Assembly (NCBI RefSeq): GCF_001898315.1
Contig: NZ_MKTQ01000010.1
Location: 222,678 to 286,677 of the forward strand
Source: Microbacterium sp. 70-16
GTDB taxonomy: Bacteria; Actinomycetota; Actinomycetes; Actinomycetales; Microbacteriaceae
Direction of reading: 5' to 3'
DNA length: 64,000 bases
In this document: one piece after another, positions 44,963 to 52,580 of the stretch
Layout of the letters: each line of letters starts with the position of its first letter
Position numbering within the stretch: position 1 is the first letter of the stretch
Notes under the pieces: generated by a model
Database searches by the model: none
What the model was told of the DNA's origin: nothing
Seen by the model: the letters and a program-made list of their open reading frames with translations, nothing else
Made by a program: the position numbers and the translations under genes

Positions 44963-46024
44963 TCAGGTGAGGCGGGCGAGCTCCGCGACGAAGGCATCCA
45001 CGTCCTGCTCCGTCGTGTCGAAGGAGCACATCCAGCGGACCTCGTTCTTGGCGGCATCCCAGTCGTAGAACCGGAACGCGCGGCGCAGCTCGTCGGCCAC
45101 GCCGTCGGGCAGCGTCGCGAACACGCCGTTGGACTGCGTCGCCTGGCTGAAGCCGACGCCCGTGATCGTCCCGTCGGCGAGCCCGGCCTCGACACCGGCG
45201 CGCAGTCGCGCGGCCATCGCGTTGGCGTGCCGCGCGTTGCGCAGGTACAGGTCGCCCTCGAGCAGCGCGATCAGCTGCGCCGAGATGAAGCGCATCTTCG
45301 ACGCGAGCTGCATGTTGAGCTTGCGCAGGAACAGCAGTCCATCGGATGCCGCGGGGTCGAGCACGACGACGGCTTCGCCGCCGAGGGCGCCGTTCTTCGT
45401 GCCGCCGAAGCTCAGCACGTCGACGCCGACGTCGGTCGTGAACGCGCGCAGCGGCAGATCGAGCGCGGCGGCGGCGTTCGAGATCCGCGCGCCGTCGAGG
45501 TGCAGGCGCATGCCGCGCTCGTGCGCGTGGTCGGCGAGGGCGCGGATCTCGTCAGGCGTGTACAGCGTGCCGAGTTCGGTCGACTGCGTGATCGACACGA
45601 CGAGCGGCTGCGCGCGGTGCTCGTCGCCCCAGCCCCACGCCTCGCGGTCGACGAGCTCGGGCGTGAGCTTGCCGTCGTCGGTGGGCACGTTCAGGATCTT
45701 GATGCCCGCGACGCGCTCGGGCGCTCCGCCCTCGTCGACGTTGATGTGCGCGGTGGATGCCGCGATGACAGCGCCCCAGCGGGGCAGCATCGACTGGAGG
45801 CCCGTGACGTTCGCGCCCGTGCCGTTGAAGACGGGGAACGCCTGCACGCCCTCGCCGAAGTGGTGGGCGAACACCTCCTGCAGGCGGGCGGTGTAGGCAT
45901 CCTCACCGTAGGCGATCTGATGGCCGTCGTTCGCGGCCGCGATCGCGGCCAGAACCTCGGGGTGGACGCCGGAGTAGTTGTCGCTCGCGAAGCCGCGGAC
46001 GCTCGTGTCATGCAGGGTGCTCAC
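44963..46024 (-). CDS. Low-specificity L-threonine aldolase family protein
   Basis: PLP enzyme that cleaves threonine or allo-threonine to glycine and acetaldehyde; 353 aa. SDNYSGVHPEVLAAIAAANDGHQIAYGED is the typical N-terminus, FNGTGANVTGL binds the cofactor phosphate, LHLDGARISNAA carries the PLP-ring Asp, and the Schiff-base Lys is in SFGGTKNGA. GTG 46024; TAGGCT (46033-46038) is 8 nt before it, so the mRNA is probably leaderless. Divergent from an MFS gene. The wider beta-eliminating lyase group is the alternative call. Confidence 0.92.
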   Translation of the reverse strand: MSTLHDTSVRGFASDNYSGVHPEVLAAIAAANDGHQIAYGEDAYTARLQEVFAHHFGEGVQAFPVFNGTGANVTGLQSMLPRWGAVIAASTAHINVDEGGAPERVAGIKILNVPTDDGKLTPELVDREAWGWGDEHRAQPLVVSITQSTELGTLYTPDEIRALADHAHERGMRLHLDGARISNAAAALDLPLRAFTTDVGVDVLSFGGTKNGALGGEAVVVLDPAASDGLLFLRKLNMQLASKMRFISAQLIALLEGDLYLRNARHANAMAARLRAGVEAGLADGTITGVGFSQATQSNGVFATLPDGVADELRRAFRFYDWDAAKNEVRWMCSFDTTEQDVDAFVAELARLT

Positions 46025-46032
46025 GACGATCC

Positions 46033-46038
46033 AGCCTA
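46033..46038 (-). promoter_or_regulatory. Leaderless -10 (TAGGCT) of the threonine aldolase gene
   Basis: TAGGCT on the minus strand with an 8-nt spacer to GTG 46024, paired with a divergent -10 at 46078. Confidence 0.55.
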
Positions 46039-46077
46039 GTTCGCGCCGCCCCCGTGTCGAATGTCGGAGGCGCCGAG

Positions 46078-46083
46078 TAGCGT
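46078..46083 (+). promoter_or_regulatory. Leaderless -10 (TAGCGT) of the MFS gene
   Basis: TAGCGT, 7-nt spacer, ATG 46091. The same hexamer precedes the starts at 49642 and 51819. Confidence 0.6.
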
Positions 46084-46090
46084 CGCTGCC

Positions 46091-47569
46091 ATGAGCGATC
46101 GCGGGGGATCAGCGGAGGTGCCCGACGGTGCGGCGGATGCCGTGCCGCCCGCCGCGCTGCAGCCGGCGGGCGGCATGCGCACGTTCCTCGGCGTGCTCGT
46201 CAATACCGCGGCGGCGAACGTCACGACGAGCTTCCTGTGGTTCGCGCTGACGTTCTGGGTCTTCCTCGAGACCCGGTCGGTGCTCGCGACCGGCATCATC
46301 GGCGGCGCCTACATGCTGTTGCTCGCCGTGCTCGGCATGGTGTTCGGCACGATCGTGGACCGACACCGCAAGCACCGCGTCATGGTGGTTTCGGCTCTGT
46401 TCACGCTCGTAGCGTTCCTCACCGCAGGCGTCGTCTACCTGATGCTGCCGGAGGCGGCGATCCTCGACCTCAGCGGCCCCTGGTTTTGGATCTTCTCAGC
46501 CACGATCCTCGCCGGCGCCGTCGTCGAGAACCTGCGGAACATCGCCCTGTCGACGACCGTCACGCTGCTCGTGCCGACGGAGCGGCACGCCAACGCGAAC
46601 GGCCTCGTCGGAACGGTGCAGGGCCTCGCCTTCCTCGTGACCAGCGTGTTCTCCGGTCTCGCAGTGGGCCTTCTCGGTATGGGCTGGACCCTCGCGATCG
46701 CGATCGGGCTCACGGTCGTGGCGCTCGCGCACCTGCTGACGCTGCGCATTCCGGAGGAGGAGCCCGAGCGCACGCCGGGTGCGAAGGCGATCGACATCCG
46801 CGGTGCGGCCGCCGCGATCCGCGTCGTGCCCGGCCTGTTCGCTCTCATCCTGTTCTCGACGCTCAACAACCTCATCGGCGGTGTCTACATGGCGCTGATG
46901 GATCCCTACGGGCTCACGCTCTTCGACGTCAAGATCTGGGGCGTCGTGCTCGGGGTCACGGCGACGGGGTTCATCATCGGTGGTGCGGTCGTCGCGAAGT
47001 GGGGACTTGGGCGCAACCCGCTCCGCACGATGCTGCTCGCCGTCATCGCGATGGGTCTGCTGGGGGCGCTGTTCACGATCCGGGACTGGTGGTGGCTGTA
47101 TGCCGCAGGCATCTGGGCGTACATGACGCTCGTCCCGATCATCGAATCGGCCGAGCAGACCGTCATCCAGAAGGTCGTGCCGTTCACGTCGCAGGGGCGC
47201 GTGTTCGGCGCGGCGGCGACCTTCGAGGCGGCCGCCGCGCCCGTGACGGCATTCCTCATCGCGCCGATCGCGCAGTTCTGGGTCATCCCGTACATGGAGT
47301 CCGATGCCGGACGCGACGCGTGGGGGTGGTTGCTCGGCGATGGACAGGCGCGCGGCATCGCGCTCGTGTTCCTGTTCGCCGGCTTCGCGATGGTCGTGTT
47401 GACGCTGCTCGCGTTCACGACCCGTTCGTACCGGATCCTGTCGGCGAGGTATTCGCGGTCGGATCCCGCGCCGGGCGCCGACGCCGCGGCATCCGCCGCG
47501 CCGGTGCCGACCGTCATCTCGCCGAAGGACGTGATCGCCGGGTCGGCCGAGGGCGACCCGCGGCGCTGA
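46091..47569 (+). CDS. MFS transporter, 12-TM, MFS_3-like
   Basis: Membrane transporter of 492 aa with about twelve helices. MRTFLGVLVNTAAANVTTSFLWFALTFWVFLETRSVLATGIIGG opens the first domain, GTIVDRHRKHRVMVVSAL is motif A, and PTERHANANGLVGTVQGLAFLVTSVFSGLAVG is typical of MFS_3 exporters. The cytosolic C-terminal tail is Ala/Pro rich. ATG 46091 is fixed by the leaderless -10. A 28-bp tandem duplication spans the stop codon. Substrate unknown. Confidence 0.9.
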   Translation: MSDRGGSAEVPDGAADAVPPAALQPAGGMRTFLGVLVNTAAANVTTSFLWFALTFWVFLETRSVLATGIIGGAYMLLLAVLGMVFGTIVDRHRKHRVMVVSALFTLVAFLTAGVVYLMLPEAAILDLSGPWFWIFSATILAGAVVENLRNIALSTTVTLLVPTERHANANGLVGTVQGLAFLVTSVFSGLAVGLLGMGWTLAIAIGLTVVALAHLLTLRIPEEEPERTPGAKAIDIRGAAAAIRVVPGLFALILFSTLNNLIGGVYMALMDPYGLTLFDVKIWGVVLGVTATGFIIGGAVVAKWGLGRNPLRTMLLAVIAMGLLGALFTIRDWWWLYAAGIWAYMTLVPIIESAEQTVIQKVVPFTSQGRVFGAAATFEAAAAPVTAFLIAPIAQFWVIPYMESDAGRDAWGWLLGDGQARGIALVFLFAGFAMVVLTLLAFTTRSYRILSARYSRSDPAPGADAAASAAPVPTVISPKDVIAGSAEGDPRR

Positions 47570-47602
47570 CGCCGCGGAGGGCGACCCGCGGCGCTGACGC
47601 CG
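47549..47602. repeat. 28-bp tandem duplication across the MFS stop codon
   Basis: The sequence from GAGGGCGACCCG through the stop codon to CGCCG recurs once with a 28-bp period (47549-47574 and 47577-47602), leaving a spare copy of the gene's last codons downstream. Confidence 0.85.
47558..47577. terminator. Short GC hairpin at the convergent gene ends
   Basis: CCGCGGCG (47558-47565), loop CTGA, CGCCGCGG (47570-47577): 8-bp perfect stem with the MFS stop codon in the loop, between two convergent genes 41 bp apart. Confidence 0.5.
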
Positions 47603-47610
47603 GGTGCGGA

Positions 47611-49050
47611 TCAGGCCGAGCGCCCCGTGATGCCCTCCGTCGAGGCGATGACGTCGCGCATCTTCTTCTCGAGCGCCTCGAAGAACATCGACAGGGGGAA
47701 CTCGTCGTCGAGCACCGCGTCTGTGTAGCCCTTCGGAGCGCCGGAGAGCACCTCGTCGGGCAGGCCGCGCGCCCACTGCGATGCCGGGTGCGGCGTCAGC
47801 ACCGACGCGACGAGGTCGTAGGCGGCGAGCCAGTGCGCGACCTTCGGTCGGTCGATCGACTGCCAGTAGAGCTGGTCGATCGCGTCGCTCAGGGCGATGA
47901 CCGCGGCGGGAACGCCGTCCCAGTCGAACGTGAGCGCGGTGTCGGTCCAGTGCAGCACGCCGCGCTGGTGCAGCCACGCGAACAGCAGTTGCCCGCCGAG
48001 CCCGTCGTAGTTGCGCACGCGCGAACCGGTGATGGCGAACCGGAAGATCCGGTCGAAGATGACGGCGTACTGCACGAGCCGCGCGTGCTCGAGCATCTCC
48101 TGCTCTGCGCCGGTGAGGTCATCGCGCGTGGAGAGCCGCTCGGCGATGCGCACCGACTCGCGGAACGCGGTCAGGTCGCACCGCAGCTCCTCGAGGGAGT
48201 ACAGGAAAAAGGGCATCCGCTGCTTGATCATGAACGGGTCGAACGGCAGGTCGCCGCGCATGTGCGTTCGGTCGTGAATGAGGTCCCACATGACGAACGT
48301 CTTCTCGGTGAGCTCCTGGTCGGCGAGCATGCGCGCGGCGCCGTCGGGCAGGTCGAGTTTCGTGATGTCGGATGCCGCGGCGACGACCCGGCGGAACCGT
48401 GCCGCCTCGCGGTCCTGGAAGATCGCGCCCCACGTGAACGTCGGGATCTCGCGCATCGCGACGGTTTCGGGGAACAGCACCGCCGAGTTCGTGTCGTAGC
48501 CGGGCGTGAAGTCGATCAGGCGCAGGCTCACGAACAGGCGATTCGTGTAGGTCTGCTCGAGCTCCGCGATGAACTCGGGCCAGATCACTTCGCACAGCAC
48601 GGCCTCGACGTGGCGGTCGCGCGACCCGTTCTGCGTGTACATCGGGAACACGACGAGGTGCTTCAGCCCGTCGATGCGGTCGCGCTGCGGCTGGAACGCC
48701 ACGAGCGAATCGAGGAAGTCGGGGACGCCGAATCCGCCGTCCACCCAGCGGTCGAAGTCGATGACGGATGTCTCGAGGTAGGCCGCATCGTGCGGGAAAA
48801 GCGGAGCGAGTGCCGCGATCGCGGCGGTGATCCGGGAGACAAGTGCACGCGCCGCGGCGTGGTCGGCGGCCTCGGGCACCGACCCGTCCTGCGCCTGCAG
48901 GGCCTGCAGGGCGGTCGCGGCATCCTTCAAGGCGAACCACGCGGGCTGCTGCTCGATCGGTCGGTCGTCTTCGACGACCTTTGTCGTCGGTCGGCCGTCT
49001 TCGACAACCTCGGGCTCTCCGATGACGGCCTTGGCGTGGGCAGTAAGCAT
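47611..49050 (-). CDS. DUF6421-like protein
   Basis: 479-aa soluble protein matching, by recall, the actinobacterial DUF6421 family; molecular function unknown. Recognisable blocks are DFDRWVDGGFGVPDFLDSLVAF, KHLVVFPMYTQNGSRDRHVEAVLCEVIWPEFI, FTWGAIFQDREAARFRRVVAAA, KTFVMWDLIHDRTHMRGDLPFDPFMIKQRMPFFLYSLEELRCDL. The many His/Asp/Glu in WDLIHDRTHMRGDLPFD could bind metal. The N-terminus holds a ten-residue direct repeat (VVEDGRPTTK, VVEDDRP). It is divergent from an Lrp gene 69 bp away, its likely regulator. Confidence 0.78.
   Translation of the reverse strand: MLTAHAKAVIGEPEVVEDGRPTTKVVEDDRPIEQQPAWFALKDAATALQALQAQDGSVPEAADHAAARALVSRITAAIAALAPLFPHDAAYLETSVIDFDRWVDGGFGVPDFLDSLVAFQPQRDRIDGLKHLVVFPMYTQNGSRDRHVEAVLCEVIWPEFIAELEQTYTNRLFVSLRLIDFTPGYDTNSAVLFPETVAMREIPTFTWGAIFQDREAARFRRVVAAASDITKLDLPDGAARMLADQELTEKTFVMWDLIHDRTHMRGDLPFDPFMIKQRMPFFLYSLEELRCDLTAFRESVRIAERLSTRDDLTGAEQEMLEHARLVQYAVIFDRIFRFAITGSRVRNYDGLGGQLLFAWLHQRGVLHWTDTALTFDWDGVPAAVIALSDAIDQLYWQSIDRPKVAHWLAAYDLVASVLTPHPASQWARGLPDEVLSGAPKGYTDAVLDDEFPLSMFFEALEKKMRDVIASTEGITGRSA
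48957..49010. repeat. Direct repeat in the DUF6421-like N-terminus
   Basis: Two 24-nt units (48957-48980, 48987-49010), 30-nt period, two differences, encoding VVEDDRP/VVEDGRP on the minus strand. In frame; absent from the conserved part of the protein. Confidence 0.7.
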
Positions 49051-49106
49051 GGGGAAACCTCCGATCGTCTACAGGAATAGTTCCGGTGAGAACTACTTGC
49101 ATCCGA

Positions 49107-49112
49107 TATTGT
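49107..49112 (+). promoter_or_regulatory. Leaderless -10 (TATTGT) of the Lrp gene
   Basis: TATTGT, 7-nt spacer, ATG 49120. The 69-bp divergent region (49051-49119) is AT-rich for the genome and must hold the control sites for both genes. Confidence 0.6.
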
Positions 49113-49119
49113 TTCATGC

Positions 49120-49566
49120 ATGGATGATGCTGTCGACCGACGGATCGTGGCCGAGGTCTCCCGCGACGGGCGTGCCACACTCGCCGATCTGTCCGCCGCG
49201 ACGGGCTTGTCGGTCTCCGCCGTGCAGGCGCGACTGAAGCGGCTCGAGTCGCAGGGAGTCATCGCGGGTTACCGCGCGATCGTCGACGCCGAGTCCGTCG
49301 GGCGTCCGCTCGCCGCGTTCATCGAGATCACCCCGCTCGACCCCGCCCAGCCCGACAACGCCCCCGAGCTGCTCGAACACCTCGACGCGATCGAGGCGTG
49401 CCACTCGATCGCCGGCGACGCGTCGTACATGCTCTTCGCTCGCGTCGCCTCGCCCCGCGCGCTCGAAGACCTCGTGCGCGACGTGCGGCAGGCAGCGAAC
49501 GTGCGCACCCGCACGACGGTCGTGCTGCAGACCTTCTTCGAGCACCGCCCGACCGTCGCGCTCTGA
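49120..49566 (+). CDS. Lrp/AsnC-family transcriptional regulator
   Basis: 148 aa. N-terminal winged helix (DDAVDRRIVAEVSRDGRATLADLSAATGLSVSAVQARLKRLESQGVIAGYRAIVD) and a C-terminal RAM ligand-binding domain (HLDAIEACHSIAGDASYMLFARVASPRALEDLVRDVRQ). The pattern GDASYMLFARV is the usual Lrp dimer strand. It probably senses an amino acid and controls the divergent DUF6421-like gene. Confidence 0.94.
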   Translation: MDDAVDRRIVAEVSRDGRATLADLSAATGLSVSAVQARLKRLESQGVIAGYRAIVDAESVGRPLAAFIEITPLDPAQPDNAPELLEHLDAIEACHSIAGDASYMLFARVASPRALEDLVRDVRQAANVRTRTTVVLQTFFEHRPTVAL

Positions 49567-49590
49567 CCCGTGGCGAGCGGCATCCGCCAG

Positions 49591-49606
49591 ATACACCTGC
49601 AGACGG
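49591..49606 (+). promoter_or_regulatory. CCTGCAGA motif before the histidine kinase gene
   Basis: ATACACCTGCAGACGG ends 23 bp before the -10 (TAGCGT, 49630-49635), right upstream of where the -35 should be. The same CCTGCAGA core occurs at 51749-51756 before the linked ABC operon, so it may be the binding site of the response regulator. Confidence 0.4.
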
Positions 49607-49629
49607 ATGCCGCGGCGCGCCCCGTCGCG

Positions 49630-49635
49630 TAGCGT
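49630..49635 (+). promoter_or_regulatory. Leaderless -10 (TAGCGT) of the kinase gene
   Basis: TAGCGT with a 6-nt spacer to GTG 49642. Confidence 0.55.
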
Positions 49636-49641
49636 CGAAGG

Positions 49642-50880
49642 GTGTTCCGCAGGCTGACCCGCACTCAGCTCGTCGTCGACCTCGTCGCGGCGGGCCTGTT
49701 CGTGCTGGCGACGCTACCGTTCGACCTCGCGATCGGGCGCTTCGCCGATCACAACGCCCTCGGGACGATGCTCGTGTCGCTCGTCATGGGCATCGCCCTG
49801 GGCTTGCGCCGTGCGTCGCCGAGCCTCGCGCTGACGGTCGCGTGGGCCGGTGCGATCCTGCAGATGTCGCTCGGCCGCCCGCCGACCACCGCCGATGTCG
49901 CGATTTTCGGCGTGCTCTACACGACCGCCGCCTACGGCGGCCGGCGCACCTTCTGGGCGGGACTGGCCTCGGTCGGCGTCGGCGCTGTGGCGATCACGCT
50001 CTACCTGTTCGTGCCCTCGATCGTCGCCGTCGGGATCACCGCCTCGACCATCACGACGGCGCTCGCCGTCACGATCGCCGCGATGTTCGGCCTGGGCCTG
50101 GCCTGGACGACCGGCGCGCTCGTGCGCACCGGCATCCGCGCCCGCGACAACCGCCGCGCGCAGGAGGCTGCCGAAGCCGAGACCGCGGCCGAGGCCGAGC
50201 GCACGCGCATCGCGCGCGACATGCACGACGTCGTCGCGCACTCGCTCGCGGTCGTCATCGCGCAGGCCGACGGCGCCCGCTACGCCGCCGCGGCCGACCC
50301 CGACGCCGCGGCAGCGGCGCTCGGCACGATCTCGACGACGGCGCGCGCGGCGCTGTCTGACGTGCGGATGCTGCTGATGCAGTTGCGGCACGCTCAGGCC
50401 GCGGGTCCGCAGCCGACGCTCGCCGATCTCGAGCAGCTGTACGCGCAGGTGCGGGCCGCGGGGGTCGCGCTCGCGGTCGACGTCGATCCGGCGCCGCGGG
50501 GCGAGGCCTCGGCATCCGTTCAGCTCGCGGTCTACCGCATCCTGCAGGAAGCGCTCACCAACGCCTTGCGGCACGGCGCCGGCGGCGTGGTCGACGTGAC
50601 GCTCGCCTGGCACGATGATCGCGTGGAACTCTCGGTCTTCAACGACGTGGGGGCCGCCGTGCCGCCCGAGCCGGATGCCGCGCGCGGGCACGGGCTCATC
50701 GGCATGCGCGAGCGCGCGCAGCTCGTGGGCGGCGAGCTCACAGCCGGGGCGGGCGGCGACGGCCGCTTCGTCGTGCGGGCGACCCTGCCGATCGCGGCGA
50801 CCGGGGCGGCCGGACCGACGGGGGCGACCGGGCCGACCGGGGCGACGGGGGCGACCGGGCCGAGGGGGGCGACCGCGTGA
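49642..50880 (+). CDS. Sensor histidine kinase, NarL/DesK type, with collagen-like tail
   Basis: 412 aa. Five or so helices in the first 165 residues form a membrane sensor with little outside the membrane. HisKA_3 follows with His195 in ARDMHDVVAHSL; the ATPase domain has LQEALTNALRHG (N box) and GHGLIGMRERAQLVGG (G box). The last 25 residues are eight Gly-X-Y triplets (GPTGATGPT type), encoded by short G-rich repeats. Its stop overlaps the GTG of the response regulator gene, so the pair is coupled. Confidence 0.93.
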   Translation: MFRRLTRTQLVVDLVAAGLFVLATLPFDLAIGRFADHNALGTMLVSLVMGIALGLRRASPSLALTVAWAGAILQMSLGRPPTTADVAIFGVLYTTAAYGGRRTFWAGLASVGVGAVAITLYLFVPSIVAVGITASTITTALAVTIAAMFGLGLAWTTGALVRTGIRARDNRRAQEAAEAETAAEAERTRIARDMHDVVAHSLAVVIAQADGARYAAAADPDAAAAALGTISTTARAALSDVRMLLMQLRHAQAAGPQPTLADLEQLYAQVRAAGVALAVDVDPAPRGEASASVQLAVYRILQEALTNALRHGAGGVVDVTLAWHDDRVELSVFNDVGAAVPPEPDAARGHGLIGMRERAQLVGGELTAGAGGDGRFVVRATLPIAATGAAGPTGATGPTGATGATGPRGATA

Positions 50881-51536
50881 CCGCGCCGATCCGGGTCGTG
50901 CTGGTCGACGACCAGGCGCTGTTCCGCGCCGGCATCCGCATGGTGATCGACTCGCAGCCCGACCTCGAGGTCGTCGGTGAGGCCGGCGACGGCGCCGAGG
51001 GCGTGCGTGTCGTGCGGGCCGCACTGCCCGACGTCGTGCTGATGGACATCCGGATGCCCGTGCAAGACGGCCTCGCGGCGACCGCCGAACTGCTGGCCGA
51101 CCCGTCGTTCGGCGAGCACCCGCCGCGCGTCGTCATGCTCACGACCTTCGACCTCGACGAGGCCGCGGCCCGCGCGATCCGGCAGGGCGCGAGCGGGTTC
51201 CTGCTGAAGGACGCCGACCCGGAGTTCCTGCTCGCCGCCATCCGCACCGTGCACGCCGGGTCGGCCGTCATCGCCGCATCCGCCACGCGCGATCTCTTCG
51301 CCCACTTCGCGGCGCCCGCCGCGGCACCTACCCCCGCCGCGTTCGGAGAGCTCACCGAGCGCGAGCGCGAGATCTTCGCGCTCGCCGCGCGCGGGCTCTC
51401 GAACGCCGAGATCGCGCAGCGCGAGTTCCTCTCCGAGGCGACCGTCAAGACCCACATCAGCCGGATTCTCGCCAAACTCGCGCTCCGCGACCGCGTGCAG
51501 CTCGTCGTCTTCGCCTTCGAGCACGGGCTCGCGTAG
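50877..51536 (+). CDS. Response regulator, NarL/LuxR type
   Basis: 219 aa. Acidic pair Asp11-Asp12, phospho-acceptor Asp57 (VVLMDIRMP), switch Thr in MLTTF, Lys in GFLLKDA; LuxR-type HTH in ELTEREREIFALAARGLSNAEIAQREFLSEATVKTHISRI. Partner of the kinase just upstream. Target is likely the ABC transporter downstream and its own operon. Confidence 0.95.
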   Translation: MTAPIRVVLVDDQALFRAGIRMVIDSQPDLEVVGEAGDGAEGVRVVRAALPDVVLMDIRMPVQDGLAATAELLADPSFGEHPPRVVMLTTFDLDEAAARAIRQGASGFLLKDADPEFLLAAIRTVHAGSAVIAASATRDLFAHFAAPAAAPTPAAFGELTEREREIFALAARGLSNAEIAQREFLSEATVKTHISRILAKLALRDRVQLVVFAFEHGLA

Positions 51537-51647
51537 CGCGAGAGGGGCACCGAGCGCGGGCCGCGCGCGGCGCGGGTGCCGTGGCGCGGGTGGCGCGTAG
51601 TCCAGCGCCGCGTGGGGCCGCGTATCGCGGGCCGCGCGTGCTGAAGT

Positions 51648-51703
51648 CCTGCAGGCTGGGGCTGGTGAGTGCTGCCGGCGCCCTCCGAGCGCACTCCAGC
51701 CCC
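51648..51703 (+). terminator. Hairpin after the two-component genes, with CCTGCAGG next to it
   Basis: GGGGCTGG (51658-51665) and AGTGC (51668-51672) pair with GCACT (51691-51695) and CCAGCCCC (51696-51703), a 13-bp stem with a TG bulge. CCTGCAGG (51648-51655), a perfect 8-bp palindrome, touches it and may be a further regulator site. Confidence 0.5.
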
Positions 51704-51743
51704 ACCGAGCAGTGTTTCGGTACGCCGGCGGCGCGAGACCGAC

Positions 51744-51760
51744 ATCATCCTGCAGATGTA
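51744..51760 (+). promoter_or_regulatory. CCTGCAGATG motif before the ABC operon
   Basis: ATCATCCTGCAGATGTA, partly palindromic, ends 45 bp before the -10 at 51806, about two helical turns further than the matching motif at the kinase promoter. Candidate response regulator site. Confidence 0.4.
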
Positions 51761-51805
51761 CGCGCCCGCGACCCGCGGCCGACGCGGCGCGCGCCCGCCC
51801 GTCCG

Positions 51806-51811
51806 TAGCGT
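51806..51811 (+). promoter_or_regulatory. Leaderless -10 (TAGCGT) of the ABC ATPase gene
   Basis: TAGCGT, spacer CGATGGC, ATG 51819; nearly the same as TAGCGTCGCTGCCATG at the MFS gene (46078-46093). Confidence 0.6.
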
Positions 51812-51818
51812 CGATGGC

Positions 51819-52580
51819 ATGGAGATCACGACGACAGAGATGGGCCTGGCGGCCCGTGTACAAGGCCTCAGCAAGACCTACGGCGCGGGGGAGAGCGGCG
51901 TCCGCGCGCTCGACGACGTGAGCGTCGGCATCCGCCGCGGCGAGTTCACCGCGATCATGGGGCCGTCCGGCTCGGGAAAGTCGACCCTCATGCACATCAT
52001 GGCGGGACTGGATGCCCCCTCGAGCGGCCGCGCCTGGATCGGCGACACCGAGATCACGGGCCTCGGCGACACCGAGCTGACGATCCTGCGCCGCCGCCGC
52101 GTCGGCTTCGTGTTCCAGGCGTTCAACCTCGTCCCGACCCTCGATGCGCTCGGCAACATCCTGCTGCCGTTCGACCTCGACGGCCGCACCCCGAGTGCGC
52201 TCGAGCGCTCGCGCATCGAGGGCCTCATCGACTCGCTCGGCCTGCGCGCACGGCTGCAGCACCGCCCGCACGAGCTGTCTGGAGGGCAGCAGCAGCGCGT
52301 CGCGATCGCCCGTGCCCTCGCGACGGCGCCCGACCTTGTTTTCGCCGACGAGCCGACGGGCAACCTCGACTCCCGCTCGAGCCGCGAGGTGCTGACCCTG
52401 CTCGCCGCCGCGAGCCGCGACCACGGGCAGTCGATCGCGATGGTCACGCACGACCCGGTCGCGGCCTCGCACGCCGATCGCGTGCTGTTCCTCGGTGACG
52501 GCCGGGTTGTCGCCGACAAGCCGCGCCAGAGCGCCGAGCAGGTCTCGGCGTTCATGCTCGCGGCGGAGGTGGCGGCATGA
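51819..52580 (+). CDS. ABC transporter ATPase, MacB/BceA-like
   Basis: 253 aa. Walker A GPSGSGKST (48-56), Q-loop in VFQAFN, signature LSGGQQQR, Walker B LVFADEPTGNLDSRS, H-loop TH in MVTHD. Start fixed by the leaderless -10. The stop overlaps the permease ATG. Under a two-component system, this suggests sensing and removal of a cell-envelope-active compound, as in Bce/Vex-type modules, although the kinase here is NarL type. Confidence 0.94.
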   Translation: MEITTTEMGLAARVQGLSKTYGAGESGVRALDDVSVGIRRGEFTAIMGPSGSGKSTLMHIMAGLDAPSSGRAWIGDTEITGLGDTELTILRRRRVGFVFQAFNLVPTLDALGNILLPFDLDGRTPSALERSRIEGLIDSLGLRARLQHRPHELSGGQQQRVAIARALATAPDLVFADEPTGNLDSRSSREVLTLLAAASRDHGQSIAMVTHDPVAASHADRVLFLGDGRVVADKPRQSAEQVSAFMLAAEVAA

